From positions 62,001 to 126,000 of the forward strand of contig NZ_RFLW01000001.1 of NCBI RefSeq assembly GCF_003719295.1: a stretch of DNA of 64,000 bases, read 5' to 3'. The DNA is from Haliea alexandrii. GTDB taxonomy: Bacteria; Pseudomonadota; Gammaproteobacteria; Pseudomonadales; Halieaceae. A program made the translations under genes and the position numbers. Positions within the stretch are counted from its first letter, which is position 1, and every line of letters starts with the position of its first letter. The notes under the pieces were generated by a model, which saw only the letters and a program-made list of their open reading frames with translations, did not search any database and had not been told where the DNA came from. Of the stretch, positions 56,500-64,000 are shown piece after piece.

Positions 56500-57111
56500 G
56501 TGCACAGTATTTGCCTCAACCAACGTTTCCTCCAGCCTTCGAAGATCGTCTGTATCGGCCGCAACTACGCCGCGCACATCAGTGAGCTCGGCAACGACGT
56601 GCCCGATGACATGGTGGTGTTCATCAAGCCCAATTCCGCTCTGGGTGACACACTGTATGCCGAGCGCGGGGAGCCCTTGCACTACGAAGGCGAAATCGTG
56701 CTGCTGTGGGAAGCCGGCAGCTTCAGTGCGGTCGGCTTCGGGCTGGACCTCACCCGGCGCGCCTTGCAAAGCACGCTGAAAGCCAAGGGATTACCCTGGG
56801 AACGCGCCAAGGCCTTCGATGGCGCGGCCCTCTGCAGTGAGTTCGTCGCACTCAACACGCCGCTGGAAGCTCTGGCACTGGAACTGTATGTCAACGACAA
56901 ACTGCGTCAGGCGGGCAACGTGGGCATGATGCTCTATCCGCCACCCGCAATTCTGGCGAACCTGGTGGACTTCCTCACCCTGGAGGATGGCGACCTGGTA
57001 ATGACGGGCACCCCCGCCGGCGTGGGCGAGGTGCGGCGTGGTGATCGATTCCACGGCCGCATACTGGCGGGTGACACGCTGCTGGTAGAGGGTCGCTGGA
57101 CAGCCCGCTAG
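56500..57111 (+). CDS. fumarylacetoacetate hydrolase family protein
   Basis: 203 residues from GTG 56500, which has AAGGA 8 bases upstream. An ATG at 56461 gives 13 more residues and is the alternative. YcgM/FAHD1-like core: IVCIGRNYAAHISELG, FIKPNSAL, the metal ligands in HYEGEIVLLW and GFGLDLTRR, and GDLVMTGTPAGVG. Such enzymes are acylpyruvases or oxaloacetate decarboxylases. Substrate not determined. Confidence 0.9.
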   Translation: MHSICLNQRFLQPSKIVCIGRNYAAHISELGNDVPDDMVVFIKPNSALGDTLYAERGEPLHYEGEIVLLWEAGSFSAVGFGLDLTRRALQSTLKAKGLPWERAKAFDGAALCSEFVALNTPLEALALELYVNDKLRQAGNVGMMLYPPPAILANLVDFLTLEDGDLVMTGTPAGVGEVRRGDRFHGRILAGDTLLVEGRWTAR

Positions 57112-57195
57112 CCAGTTCCCACTGCCGGCATTCTGCGCGATTGTAAATGTCGCGTATGTTGGGTAGCTTTAGGGGACCCCACGGAGTGGCGACCC

Positions 57196-57747
57196 ATGCA
57201 AAACATCCTGAAACTGGACGTCGCAGGACAACCACGCGGTTGGCTCAGCGCACAGGAGGCGGTGTCTGCGTACGCGCGCGGCGACGTTGTCTACGGCATC
57301 GGCGAGCCGCTGCCGCCCATGTTCGGTGGCATTCAACGTCTCACCGGGCAGCGCTCAACCATTCACCTGCAGCCCATCATCGCGCTGCAGGGGCGGGTTC
57401 GGCCCGGGTTCAGCCTGCCGCTATGCAACCGCACACTGTTCCGACGCGATGAGCACCGCTGCCTGTATTGCGGCCTGCAGTTTTCGCGGGCGGAGCTGAC
57501 CCGGGACCACGTGCTGCCGACATCCCGCGGCGGCGATGATCGCTGGGAAAACGTGGTGGCGGCCTGTCGCCGCTGTAACTGGGCCAAGGACAATCGCACG
57601 CCGGAAGAGGCGGGCATGCCGCTGCTCGCCGTGCCGTTCCGACCCAATACCTGGGAGTGGCATTTCCTCAGCCGTGACCGGGTACTGGCCGACCAGATGG
57701 ACTATCTGTCACAGCAGTTTCGCGCGCCGCGCGACTGGGCGCACTGA
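57196..57747 (+). CDS. HNH endonuclease
   Basis: 183 residues. The HNH/zinc centre is complete: CLYCG, RDHVLPTSRGGDDRWENVV and AACRRCNWAKDNRTPEEAG. The family is common as a free-standing gene in gammaproteobacteria, with unknown biological target. Convergent with gcvT, 6 bases apart. No methylase or toxin-antitoxin partner is next to it. Confidence 0.9.
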   Translation: MQNILKLDVAGQPRGWLSAQEAVSAYARGDVVYGIGEPLPPMFGGIQRLTGQRSTIHLQPIIALQGRVRPGFSLPLCNRTLFRRDEHRCLYCGLQFSRAELTRDHVLPTSRGGDDRWENVVAACRRCNWAKDNRTPEEAGMPLLAVPFRPNTWEWHFLSRDRVLADQMDYLSQQFRAPRDWAH

Positions 57748-57753
57748 GCGCCT

Positions 57754-58863
57754 TCAGCCGCGAAAGTAGCGCTGGGGCACGAAGGGCATGCTGACCACCG
57801 TGACCGGCAGCGCCTTGCCACGTACATCGACCGCCAGCCGGGTGCCGGGCTCGCCCAGCGAGCGCTGCACGTAGGCCATGGCGACAGGTCCGCCCAGCGT
57901 GGCGCCAAACCCCGCCGAGCACACTTCCCCCACCTGCTGCCCTTGTTCATCGAGCACCGCCTGACCCTCGCGTACCGGCCGCTTGCCCTCTACCTGCAAC
58001 CCCACGCGGCGCAGCGGCGGCTTGTTCTCGATCAGTTCGAAGACACGCTGCGCACCCGGAAAGCCACCGGCGCGCGCGCCACCGGGACGGCGTGCCTTGC
58101 CCACCGACCAGAGCAGCCCGGCCTGTACCGGGTCGATGGTCGGGCTCAACTCATGACCGTACAGGCAGAGGCCGGCTTCAAGCCGCAGGGAATCGCGCGC
58201 ACCCAGCCCTACCGGTGCCACCCCGGGTTCGGCTAACAGGCGGCGGGCGATGGCCTCGGCGTCTGCGGCAGGCAACGATATCTCGAAGCCGTCCTCTCCG
58301 GTATACCCGGAGCAGGTGATATACACCTCTACGCCATCCAGCACGGCGGATTGTCCGTGCATGAAGGTCAGCGAGGCGAGTTCGGGGCACAGTCGACAAA
58401 GCACCTCGCGTGCGCCAGGCCCCTGCAGGGCGAGCAGGGCCTGCTGCTCGAGCACCTCGAGTGTCTGGCCCCGAAGGTGGGCCTGCACATGGGCGATGTC
58501 CTGCGCCTTGCAGGCGGCGTTGACCACCAGGAAAAAGGTGTCCGGCCCCCACCGGGTAATGATCAGATCATCGCGCACCCCGGCGTCATCGTTGGTGAAC
58601 AGGGCATAGGTCTGGCAATGCTCGCCCAGCCCGACCACATCGGCGGGAACGAGCGTTTCCAGCAATTCAGCGCTGCCCGCCCCGCGCAACACCAGCTGCC
58701 CCATGTGCGAGACATCAAACAGCCCGGCTGCCCGGCGGGTATGCTGGTGTTCGCGGATAATGCCATCCGGGTACTGCACCGGCATGTCGTAGCCTGCGAA
58801 GGGCACCATGCGGGCGCCCAGTTCCCGGTGCAGTGCGTCGAGCGGAGTATGCTGCAATGTCAT
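57754..58863 (-). CDS. gcvT: aminomethyltransferase (glycine cleavage T protein)
   Basis: 369 residues from ATG 58863; the Met at 58869 two codons earlier is also possible. GcvT moves the aminomethyl group to tetrahydrofolate in glycine breakdown. LFDVSHMGQL, VFTNDDAGVRDD-like LFTNDDAGVRDDLI, the folate-site GYTGEDGFEISLP and AGLLWSVGKARR are family marks. gcvH and gcvP are not in the window, and the next gene downstream is on the other strand, so this gene is separated from its usual partners. Confidence 0.95.
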   Translation of the reverse strand: MTLQHTPLDALHRELGARMVPFAGYDMPVQYPDGIIREHQHTRRAAGLFDVSHMGQLVLRGAGSAELLETLVPADVVGLGEHCQTYALFTNDDAGVRDDLIITRWGPDTFFLVVNAACKAQDIAHVQAHLRGQTLEVLEQQALLALQGPGAREVLCRLCPELASLTFMHGQSAVLDGVEVYITCSGYTGEDGFEISLPAADAEAIARRLLAEPGVAPVGLGARDSLRLEAGLCLYGHELSPTIDPVQAGLLWSVGKARRPGGARAGGFPGAQRVFELIENKPPLRRVGLQVEGKRPVREGQAVLDEQGQQVGEVCSAGFGATLGGPVAMAYVQRSLGEPGTRLAVDVRGKALPVTVVSMPFVPQRYFRG

Positions 58864-58902
58864 CGGCATGCCTTGTGTGATTCGTCCAGGAAACCAGCCA
58901 GC

Positions 58903-58931
58903 ACTCTACCCAGTGGCCCGCAGCCGCGCAA
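58903..58931 (-). promoter_or_regulatory. weak promoter candidate for gcvT
   Basis: On the minus strand TTGCGC and TAGAGT are 17 bases apart, about 40 bases before gcvT. Both boxes are imperfect. Confidence 0.3.
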
Positions 58932-58998
58932 CAAAACGGCGCCAGATGCAGCCGCCCACAACCGCGCGCCTCGCGAGTGCGCGCCGCGCGGGTGCCAC

Positions 58999-59027
58999 TT
59001 CCCAGCGGCCCGGCGCCAGCGGATAAT
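58999..59027 (+). promoter_or_regulatory. promoter candidate for the shikimate-kinase-like gene
   Basis: TTCCCA and GATAAT with 17-base spacing, 27 bases before the GTG start. Four and five of six bases match the consensus. Confidence 0.4.
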
Positions 59028-59054
59028 GGTCCCTCACGCGCAACAGGATTCCCC

Positions 59055-59582
59055 GTGCACGACTCGGTACCACAAACCATCAGCCTTATCGGCATGCCGG
59101 GTGCCGGCAAGAGCACCGTAGGCGTACTGCTGGCCAAACTGGCCGGGCTGGACTTCAATGACACCGACCTGGCCATTCAACGGCACGCCAACGCCACCCT
59201 GCAGGAGATCGTCGACGCGCAGGGATATCTCGCACTCAGGGCACTGGAAGAAGAAGTGCTTCTCACCGTACCCCTGGCGCACAGCGTCATTGCCACCGGC
59301 GGCAGTGTGGCCTACAGCCCCGCCATCATGCAGCGCCTGCGCGCAGCGGGGCCGGTGGTGTACCTGCAGGTCGAGCTTGCAACACTTTGCCAGCGCATAG
59401 CGGCCGCACCGCCGCGAGGCATCGCCAGCGACAGCGCGCACAGCTTCGCCGATGTGTTCCGGGAGCGCACACCTCTCTACGAACGCTATGCCAGCCACAC
59501 CGTTACAGCCAAAGATGGCGACCCGCAATCCACGGCGCAGCAGATCCTGCAGCTTCTGACAGCGGCCGCGTCGGCACACTGA
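59055..59582 (+). CDS. shikimate-kinase-like protein
   Basis: 175 residues from GTG 59055, with AGGA seven bases upstream. P-loop GMPGAGKST, the Asp motif FNDTDLAI, and an ATGGSV loop match AroK-type kinases that phosphorylate shikimate. The family's ATGGG is ATGGS here. The lid is RGIASDSAHSF rather than the usual R-P-L-L stretch. The substrate site may therefore differ. A canonical aroK-aroB pair is not in the window, so this may be a paralogue. Confidence in kinase fold is high; shikimate as substrate is uncertain. Confidence 0.75.
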   Translation: MHDSVPQTISLIGMPGAGKSTVGVLLAKLAGLDFNDTDLAIQRHANATLQEIVDAQGYLALRALEEEVLLTVPLAHSVIATGGSVAYSPAIMQRLRAAGPVVYLQVELATLCQRIAAAPPRGIASDSAHSFADVFRERTPLYERYASHTVTAKDGDPQSTAQQILQLLTAAASAH

Positions 59583-59831
59583 CCACGGACGCCACCGAAC
59601 ACGTCCAGGCACACAACGGACAGCCCGCAACGGCGCCTGTTACCTGTCTGCGCCGGCGCTGGCACGGTGGCATGCGCTTTGCAGAGTGCTGCGCATGGTG
59701 GCCCGTTAACTATCGGTCAGGGAAGACAGACTACAGGGACGTAGCCTCGCGTACAGGGACAGCCCGGGAAGGGCACGGGCCACCACACTTACCCGAAACC
59801 TCCGCCGGGGGCCTCGCAGGCGCCGGAATTT

Positions 59832-59840
59832 TGTTATAAA
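59832..59840 (+). promoter_or_regulatory. extended -10 promoter for the PA3496-type gene
   Basis: TGTTATAAA matches TGnTATAAT at all but the last base. No convincing -35 is 17 bases upstream, which extended -10 promoters do not need. Confidence 0.4.
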
Positions 59841-59912
59841 TGCCACAAAATTTTGATTTACTCGCCGAAAACGCTGAGTGATATTGCGCCGAAATCGAGG
59901 CTGTAAATCATC

Positions 59913-59921
59913 AGGAGGTGA
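59913..59921 (+). promoter_or_regulatory. full-length consensus Shine-Dalgarno
   Basis: AGGAGGTGA pairs with the whole anti-Shine-Dalgarno end of 16S rRNA and lies at ideal distance from ATG 59925. It fixes the start and predicts strong translation. Confidence 0.9.
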
Positions 59922-59924
59922 TTT

Positions 59925-60146
59925 ATGACTGAACGCACGCAGGAACAGGCAAACTCCGACAGCCTGGACGACATATTCGAACCCGCGCTGCTGGACATGA
60001 GCGACGACGACTTCGACGATGCTATCCCGGTATCCACCGAGAAGCAGCGCCTCGCGGAGAAGCGCCGGCGCGCGGAACAGCGGATTGAACAGCGTCGGCT
60101 GCGCGAAGAACTGGGCTACTACGACCTGGAACTGGGCGACTTCTAG
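59925..60146 (+). CDS. PA3496-family small charged protein
   Basis: 73 residues with a consensus ribosome site. The N-terminal half is acidic (DSLDDIFEPALLDMSDDDFDD); the C-terminal half is a basic helix (EKRRRAEQRIEQRRLREELG) ending DLELGDF. It resembles the family named after Pseudomonas PA3496, described as putative envelope-integrity proteins. No membrane segment is visible. The high predicted translation and its place before the radical SAM gene are notable. Confidence 0.75.
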   Translation: MTERTQEQANSDSLDDIFEPALLDMSDDDFDDAIPVSTEKQRLAEKRRRAEQRIEQRRLREELGYYDLELGDF

Positions 60147-60259
60147 CACACACCGGTGGGCGCGGATCAGCGCCCACCGCGTCTCCCGGTTGCCGAAATT
60201 CTGGGCATTGCTCCCGCAATTCGCTACATTGCAACGTCACTCTTGCTGGAGCACGCCGC

Positions 60260-62137
60260 GTGCAGCGCCCCGTCTGGCTACTGAGCATGGACTCAGAGCA
60301 ATTCAATGCCCCGCCCACCACCACCGCGGGCCTGTCATCTTACTACCGGCGCTACGGCGCTCGCAGTGCCGAAACCCATATCGACCTGGTTCACTTCCAG
60401 CACGCCGATGACATTGAGCGCTGGCTCGGCGCGTGGTCCGCGACCGGGCCAGCACAGGTGCGCGCGGCTGCCGCGGCGGGCCTGCGGCCCACACTCGGCT
60501 TCAGCGTCTATACGTGGAATGCGGCCGAATTTCTGGCGCTGGCTCGCCAGCTGCGCCAGCTGGCACCGGAGCTGACCCTGATTGCCGGCGGCCCACACGT
60601 ACAGCAGGCAGAGGACTACGTGGGTGAAGAGGCCCTGGACGTTGTATTCCTCGGCGAAGCCGAGGTGACTCTGCAGGAGTTCCTCGACAGCGCAACACCG
60701 GCCGACTGGCCGCAGATCAACGGACTTGCCTACCTGCAGGAGGGTGCCGTGGTACGCACGGCGCCCCGCGAGCGCTGCCGCGAACTGGATACCTTCCCCT
60801 CACCCCTTGATGTGCTGGAACTGACCCACCCGGATGGCCGCCCGCGGTATGACGCCATCGCCTACGAAACAAGCCGCGGCTGTCCTTTCAAATGCGCTTT
60901 CTGCGAGTGGGGTACCGGCGCCATCGGCAGCAAGATGTACCAGTGGTCGCTGGACCGTGTGCGCAGCGACTGGGAAAAGATTGTTGCCGCCGGTATCGCC
61001 AATATCTGGCTGGCGGACTCCAACTTCGGCGCCCTCAAGCAGGATCTGGCAAAGGCACAAATGATCGTGGAACTGAAAGATCGAACAGGGCTGCCGCGCA
61101 GCTTCGCCACATCCTGGTCAAAGAAGCACAGCCGACAGGTGCAGGAAATTGCCCTGCTGCTGCACCGCAACCAGTTGCTGCCCCACTATCAGCTCGCCCT
61201 GCAGACCCTCACGCCCGAGGCGCTGCGGCTCAGCAACCGGCAGAATATGAGCGCCAATGAGTACCAGCCAATTGCGCGACAAATGTCCGAACAGGGCGTG
61301 CCGATCGCTGCCGAACTCATCTGGGGTCTGCCGGGTGACAACCTGGCGGATTTCGAGCGCAATCTGGATACGCTGCTGGCGACGTTCCCCAACATCAACA
61401 TTTTTGGCTATACCTTGCTCCCCGGCACCGAATTCTATGCGCGGCGCGAGGAATATCGCATCGAAGCCATTCCCGTCGCCGGTTATGGCAAGGCGAAGGG
61501 TGAATACGTGGTGGGCTGTCACAGCTTTTCACGCGATGAGGGCGAGGAGGGCTATTTCCTCATCAGTGCCCACATCCTGCTGGTACACGGCTATATCATG
61601 CCACTGACCACGCGGCTGCTGGCGCTTGCTGGTGCCGTGCCGGTATCACCGCTGCTGCGCGAATGTCTGCGCGCCATCATCGCCGTGGTACAAAGCGAGT
61701 TGTGTGAGCTGGACCCGGGTGATCGCATGGCGGTTTATGAACAGCGCAACGCCATTTATCTGGCGGCGCTCGCCTCTCCCGAGCTGCTCTACAGCACGCT
61801 CACACAGGTGATCGCGGCGCATTGCCGCGCGCATGGACAGAATCCGCAGCCCGTATTGCAGGTACTGGCGCTGGACCGCGCCCTGTGCCCCCGGGTGGGG
61901 CCAGAGCAGGACACGCTCGAGCACTTCGACTTCGCCGCCGACCAGGTGCAACAGGCGCTCTCGGCCATGAACCTGCCGGGGGAGAGCCTGGCACAGGAGC
62001 CCTGCACCCTGCGCGTCCGGCACCCGGGCGGCGTGGGTGACATCCTGCGCGATGCCGATGGTGGCAGCTGGTTGCGCGGGGTTGTGCTGGCTCGTGAAGA
62101 TAGCACTTCAGCTACACTGGCAGTCGCGCTAGCATAG
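60260..62137 (+). CDS. B12-binding-domain radical SAM enzyme
   Basis: 625 residues, GTG start with GGAG nine bases upstream. The N-terminal cobalamin-binding Rossmann region is about 1-150 (LGFSVYTWNAAEFLALARQL, AGGPHVQQ, VVFLGEAE); the DxHxxG base-off motif is not present, as in several radical SAM methyltransferases. The radical SAM cluster motif CxxxCxxC is SRGCPFKCAFCEWGTG (from about residue 210). A C-terminal region of about 200 residues has no named fold. Function and substrate unknown; a methyltransferase is the likeliest class. The zinc-ribbon gene follows 29 bases later. Confidence 0.87.
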   Translation: MQRPVWLLSMDSEQFNAPPTTTAGLSSYYRRYGARSAETHIDLVHFQHADDIERWLGAWSATGPAQVRAAAAAGLRPTLGFSVYTWNAAEFLALARQLRQLAPELTLIAGGPHVQQAEDYVGEEALDVVFLGEAEVTLQEFLDSATPADWPQINGLAYLQEGAVVRTAPRERCRELDTFPSPLDVLELTHPDGRPRYDAIAYETSRGCPFKCAFCEWGTGAIGSKMYQWSLDRVRSDWEKIVAAGIANIWLADSNFGALKQDLAKAQMIVELKDRTGLPRSFATSWSKKHSRQVQEIALLLHRNQLLPHYQLALQTLTPEALRLSNRQNMSANEYQPIARQMSEQGVPIAAELIWGLPGDNLADFERNLDTLLATFPNINIFGYTLLPGTEFYARREEYRIEAIPVAGYGKAKGEYVVGCHSFSRDEGEEGYFLISAHILLVHGYIMPLTTRLLALAGAVPVSPLLRECLRAIIAVVQSELCELDPGDRMAVYEQRNAIYLAALASPELLYSTLTQVIAAHCRAHGQNPQPVLQVLALDRALCPRVGPEQDTLEHFDFAADQVQQALSAMNLPGESLAQEPCTLRVRHPGGVGDILRDADGGSWLRGVVLAREDSTSATLAVALA

Positions 62138-62166
62138 GCGGGTATTCACAGGGGAGTTGTTGGGTC

Positions 62167-62373
62167 ATGCCAGAATTGAAACGCGAAGTCCGGCCGGTGG
62201 AAGTCAATTATGTGTGCGATGCCTGCGGCAAAGGCATGATGGCGGCCTGCGGCGACATGGACCCGAAAACCGGTAACATCGACCACCGTTGCATGATCTG
62301 CAACCACCAGCAGGTTTTCACCTGGCGCCCCTACCCCCGTATCGAGCACATCGGGCTCGACGAGAAACTCTAG
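62167..62373 (+). CDS. small zinc-ribbon protein
   Basis: 68 residues. Zinc knuckles C17-x2-C20 and C42-x2-C45, with a further Cys at 28. A charged N-terminus and an aromatic C-terminus (FTWRPYPRIEHIG) surround it. No family name recognised. Likely co-transcribed with the radical SAM gene and convergent with the puuA-like gene, 16 bases apart. Confidence 0.75.
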   Translation: MPELKREVRPVEVNYVCDACGKGMMAACGDMDPKTGNIDHRCMICNHQQVFTWRPYPRIEHIGLDEKL

Positions 62374-62389
62374 GCCACCAGGGCTGACA

Positions 62390-63739
62390 CTACACCTGCA
62401 ACAGCAGGTGCTCGCGCTCCCAGGAGCTGATCACCCGGTTGAACTCCTCGAACTCGTCCAGCTTCACCGCGGCATAGGCTCGCAGGAAAAGATCGCCAAA
62501 CATGTCCTGCAATTCTGCCGTGTTGTGCAGGTTGCGCAGGCCTTCCTCGAGTGTACGAGCTACCGCCACATCGTCTTCGTTTGCCGTGCCCTGGTGCGGC
62601 TCGGTGGGGCTCAGCCCCTGCTTCATCCCCAGATAGCCGCTGGCCAGGGTGGCGGCAATGGCGAGGTAGGGGTTGGCATCGGCACCCGGGAACCGGTTCT
62701 CCACCCGGGTCGCCTCAGGCGGCCCCCAAGGCACTCGAAAGGCGGTGGTGCGGTTGTCCATGCCCCAGTTCAGGTTGATCGGGGCGGCAATTTCCGGCGC
62801 CAGACGGCGATAGGAGTTCACATTGGGGGCGTACAGGCTTATCAGCTCCGGGGTGTAGCGCTGCAGACCGGCAATGTAAGACAGAAACGCCGGCGTGTGC
62901 TTGCCGTCGCTGTCGACAAAAATATTCTCGCCGCTGCCGGCGCGCACCACGCTCTGGTGAATGTGCATGGCGCTGCCGGGTTCGCTCTGCATGGGTTTGG
63001 CCATGAAAGTCGCGTACATGCCGTGCTTGTGTGCAGTTTCACGCACCGTGCGCTTGAACACAAACACCTGGTCGGCGAGGGACATGGCGTCGCCGTGCAG
63101 GAAATTGATTTCCATCTGTGCCGCGCCATTCTCATGGATCAGCGTGTCCACCTGCAGTTTCTGTTCGTCGGCGTAATCGTACATGTCCTCGACAAAGTCC
63201 TCGAACTCGGTCACGGCATCAATGCTGTAGGACAGTCGCGCCGACTCGCGACGGCCTGAACGCCCCTTGGGTGGCATCAGCTCGTAATCCGGGTCGGTAT
63301 TCTTGGCCACCAGGTAGAATTCCACTTCGGGTGCCACCACCGGCTGCAGCCCCTCCGCTGCATACAGGTCGAGGATATGGCGCAGTACATTGCGCGTCGA
63401 CAACGGGTGGCGCTCGCCCGAGCGTTTGTAACAGTCGTGGATAATCTGCGCCGTGGGCTCACGCGCCCAGGGCACCACCCGCAGCGTTGCCGGGTCCGGC
63501 TTGAGGATCATGTCCGCATCGGTGGGCTCGACGAAATCCCAGTGGTCATCGGAGTACTCCCCGGTGACGGTCTGGATCATGATGCTTTCCGGTAATTTGG
63601 GGTTACCCATACTCAGGAACTGGTGCGCGGGGATGAACTTGCCACGCGCATTGCCGGTCATGTCGGGGACCAGACACTCGACTTCCGAGATCTTGTGCTG
63701 CTTCAGCCATTCGTGAATGGCCTGGGTGTCGGTGCTCAT
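62390..63739 (-). CDS. puuA: glutamine-synthetase-family gamma-glutamylputrescine synthetase
   Basis: 449 residues from ATG 63739 (MSTDTQAIHEWLKQH), six bases after GGA. The earlier Met at 63745 and the longer frame are less likely. GS-fold motifs: NARGKFIP, EVEFYL, QMEINFLHGDAMSLADQVFVFKR, and NRTTAFRVPWG with PGADANPYLAIAATLASG. It ligates glutamate to putrescine (or another amine) with ATP. The divergent puuB-type oxidase start 113 bases away supports the polyamine pathway. Confidence 0.88.
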   Translation of the reverse strand: MSTDTQAIHEWLKQHKISEVECLVPDMTGNARGKFIPAHQFLSMGNPKLPESIMIQTVTGEYSDDHWDFVEPTDADMILKPDPATLRVVPWAREPTAQIIHDCYKRSGERHPLSTRNVLRHILDLYAAEGLQPVVAPEVEFYLVAKNTDPDYELMPPKGRSGRRESARLSYSIDAVTEFEDFVEDMYDYADEQKLQVDTLIHENGAAQMEINFLHGDAMSLADQVFVFKRTVRETAHKHGMYATFMAKPMQSEPGSAMHIHQSVVRAGSGENIFVDSDGKHTPAFLSYIAGLQRYTPELISLYAPNVNSYRRLAPEIAAPINLNWGMDNRTTAFRVPWGPPEATRVENRFPGADANPYLAIAATLASGYLGMKQGLSPTEPHQGTANEDDVAVARTLEEGLRNLHNTAELQDMFGDLFLRAYAAVKLDEFEEFNRVISSWEREHLLLQV

Positions 63740-63839
63740 ACACATTCCATAGTGGGCAAGCGCTTGAGTTTGCAGCACTGCCTGCGGCGCCGCAAGGGCC
63801 TGACCGCCGGCAAAATGCGGCTTTTGGCGCAACATTCCG

Positions 63840-63845
63840 TATAAT
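63840..63845 (+). promoter_or_regulatory. -10 box just before puuB
   Basis: A perfect TATAAT ends only 6 bases before the ATG. The usual start point would fall on or next to the start codon, so the message may be leaderless. No good -35 is seen. Confidence 0.45.
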
Positions 63846-63851
63846 CACCGC

Positions 63852-64000
63852 ATGCAATCCCGATCCCACATCGACTCCTGGTACGCCGCCACGGCCAACC
63901 TGAGCCTGTCCTTTCCCCCGCTGCGCGGCGCGGCCACGGCGGACGTGTGTATTGTGGGCGGCGGCTACACCGGCCTGTCGGCTGCCCTTCACCTACGCCA
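63852..64000 (+). CDS. puuB: FAD-dependent gamma-glutamylputrescine oxidase, N-terminus only
   Basis: 49 residues are visible before the window ends. They read MQSRSHIDSWYAATAN, then the FAD-binding DVCIVGGGYTGLSAALHL, closely like the start of E. coli PuuB. The enzyme oxidises gamma-glutamylputrescine to the aldehyde. It is divergent from the puuA-like gene. Confidence 0.85.
   Translation, partial: MQSRSHIDSWYAATANLSLSFPPLRGAATADVCIVGGGYTGLSAALHLR

Larger units (their letters stand above)
59583..59924. other. 342-bp intergenic region before the PA3496-type gene
   Basis: No plausible gene. The first two thirds are GC-rich, with the direct repeat TACAGGGAC twice about 20 bases apart (near 59733 and 59752). 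From 59827 the sequence becomes AT-rich, holds the extended -10 at 59832-59840, and ends in a near-perfect ribosome site. A leader of about 80 bases is implied. Confidence 0.5.

Noticed and set aside
57196-57747. HNH protein as part of a defence system
   Set aside because: No methylase, helicase or toxin-antitoxin gene is next to it.
58864-59054. Glycine riboswitch before gcvT
   Set aside because: Neither the paired core nor the conserved glycine-aptamer sequences are visible on the minus strand.
59706-60149. 147-codon open frame on - opposite the PA3496-type gene
   Set aside because: Shadow frame; the + gene has a consensus ribosome site.
63821-63840. Sigma-54 promoter before puuB (TGGCGC ... 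TCCGT)
   Set aside because: The GC element at -12 is not met; TATAAT is a better explanation.

Overview
The window is GC-rich chromosomal DNA (by eye roughly 60-65 % GC) from a gammaproteobacterium. The rpsU-yqeY-dnaG-rpoD macromolecular-synthesis operon, the ksgA-apaG-apaH-cca cluster, and DUF2058, YaeQ, TIGR02647 and PA3496-type genes point to that class. A wax-ester synthase, a BCCT transporter, a SulP/Usp pair and many exported enzymes suggest a marine heterotroph, possibly of the Cellvibrionales/Halieaceae type. That last step is inference from gene content, not a search. I see no rRNA, IS element, prophage or CRISPR array. One tRNA, tRNA-Ile2(CAU), is present.

Layout. 0-2.2 kb: end of a polysaccharide locus (Wzz-like chain-length protein on +, Wzm/Wzt-type ABC exporter on -). 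2.4-12.5 kb: housekeeping block with ksgA, apaG, apaH, cca, folK, folB, tsaD, rpsU, yqeY, dnaG and rpoD. 12.6-20.6 kb: accessory genes around the tRNA, including a secreted seven-repeat propeller-like protein with a PTL-type C-terminal sorting signal, lipoproteins and a YghU-like glutathione transferase. 20.8-30 kb: a YebC-family gene, then two facing groups rich in exported proteins. On - these are a CBM-like lipoprotein, an exported alpha/beta hydrolase, kynureninase and a DUF885 protein. On + they are a cyclase-family protein, a Calx-beta/GDPD lipoprotein and a sulfatase. 30-40 kb: oxidoreductases, a BetT-like carrier, a lytic transglycosylase, a soluble aldose dehydrogenase, a DUF1295 enzyme between two short tandem repeats, YaeQ, a nuclease and Nei. 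40-46.5 kb: a complete Yej/Opp-type peptide ABC transporter. 46.5-57.7 kb: wax-ester synthase with a histone-like basic tail, MFS carrier, M20 peptidase, Nav-like channel, SulP transporter plus universal stress protein, TSUP carrier, FAH hydrolase and HNH nuclease. 57.7-64 kb: gcvT, a shikimate-kinase-like protein, a PA3496-type small protein, a B12-binding radical SAM enzyme, a zinc ribbon, and the divergent gamma-glutamylputrescine pair puuA and puuB (cut by the window end).

How the genes work together: core translation, replication and transcription genes occupy the left. The middle is dominated by export-targeted hydrolases and lipoproteins next to amino-acid and tryptophan catabolism. 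The right combines peptide, osmolyte and anion uptake with polyamine catabolism and lipid storage. The features I find most worth following up are the wax-ester synthase with a PhaF/histone-like tail, the tRNA-adjacent propeller protein with its anchor, the exported formamidase-like hydrolase coupled to kynureninase, the B12 radical SAM enzyme with two small neighbours, and the TFEDW-filter ion channel.
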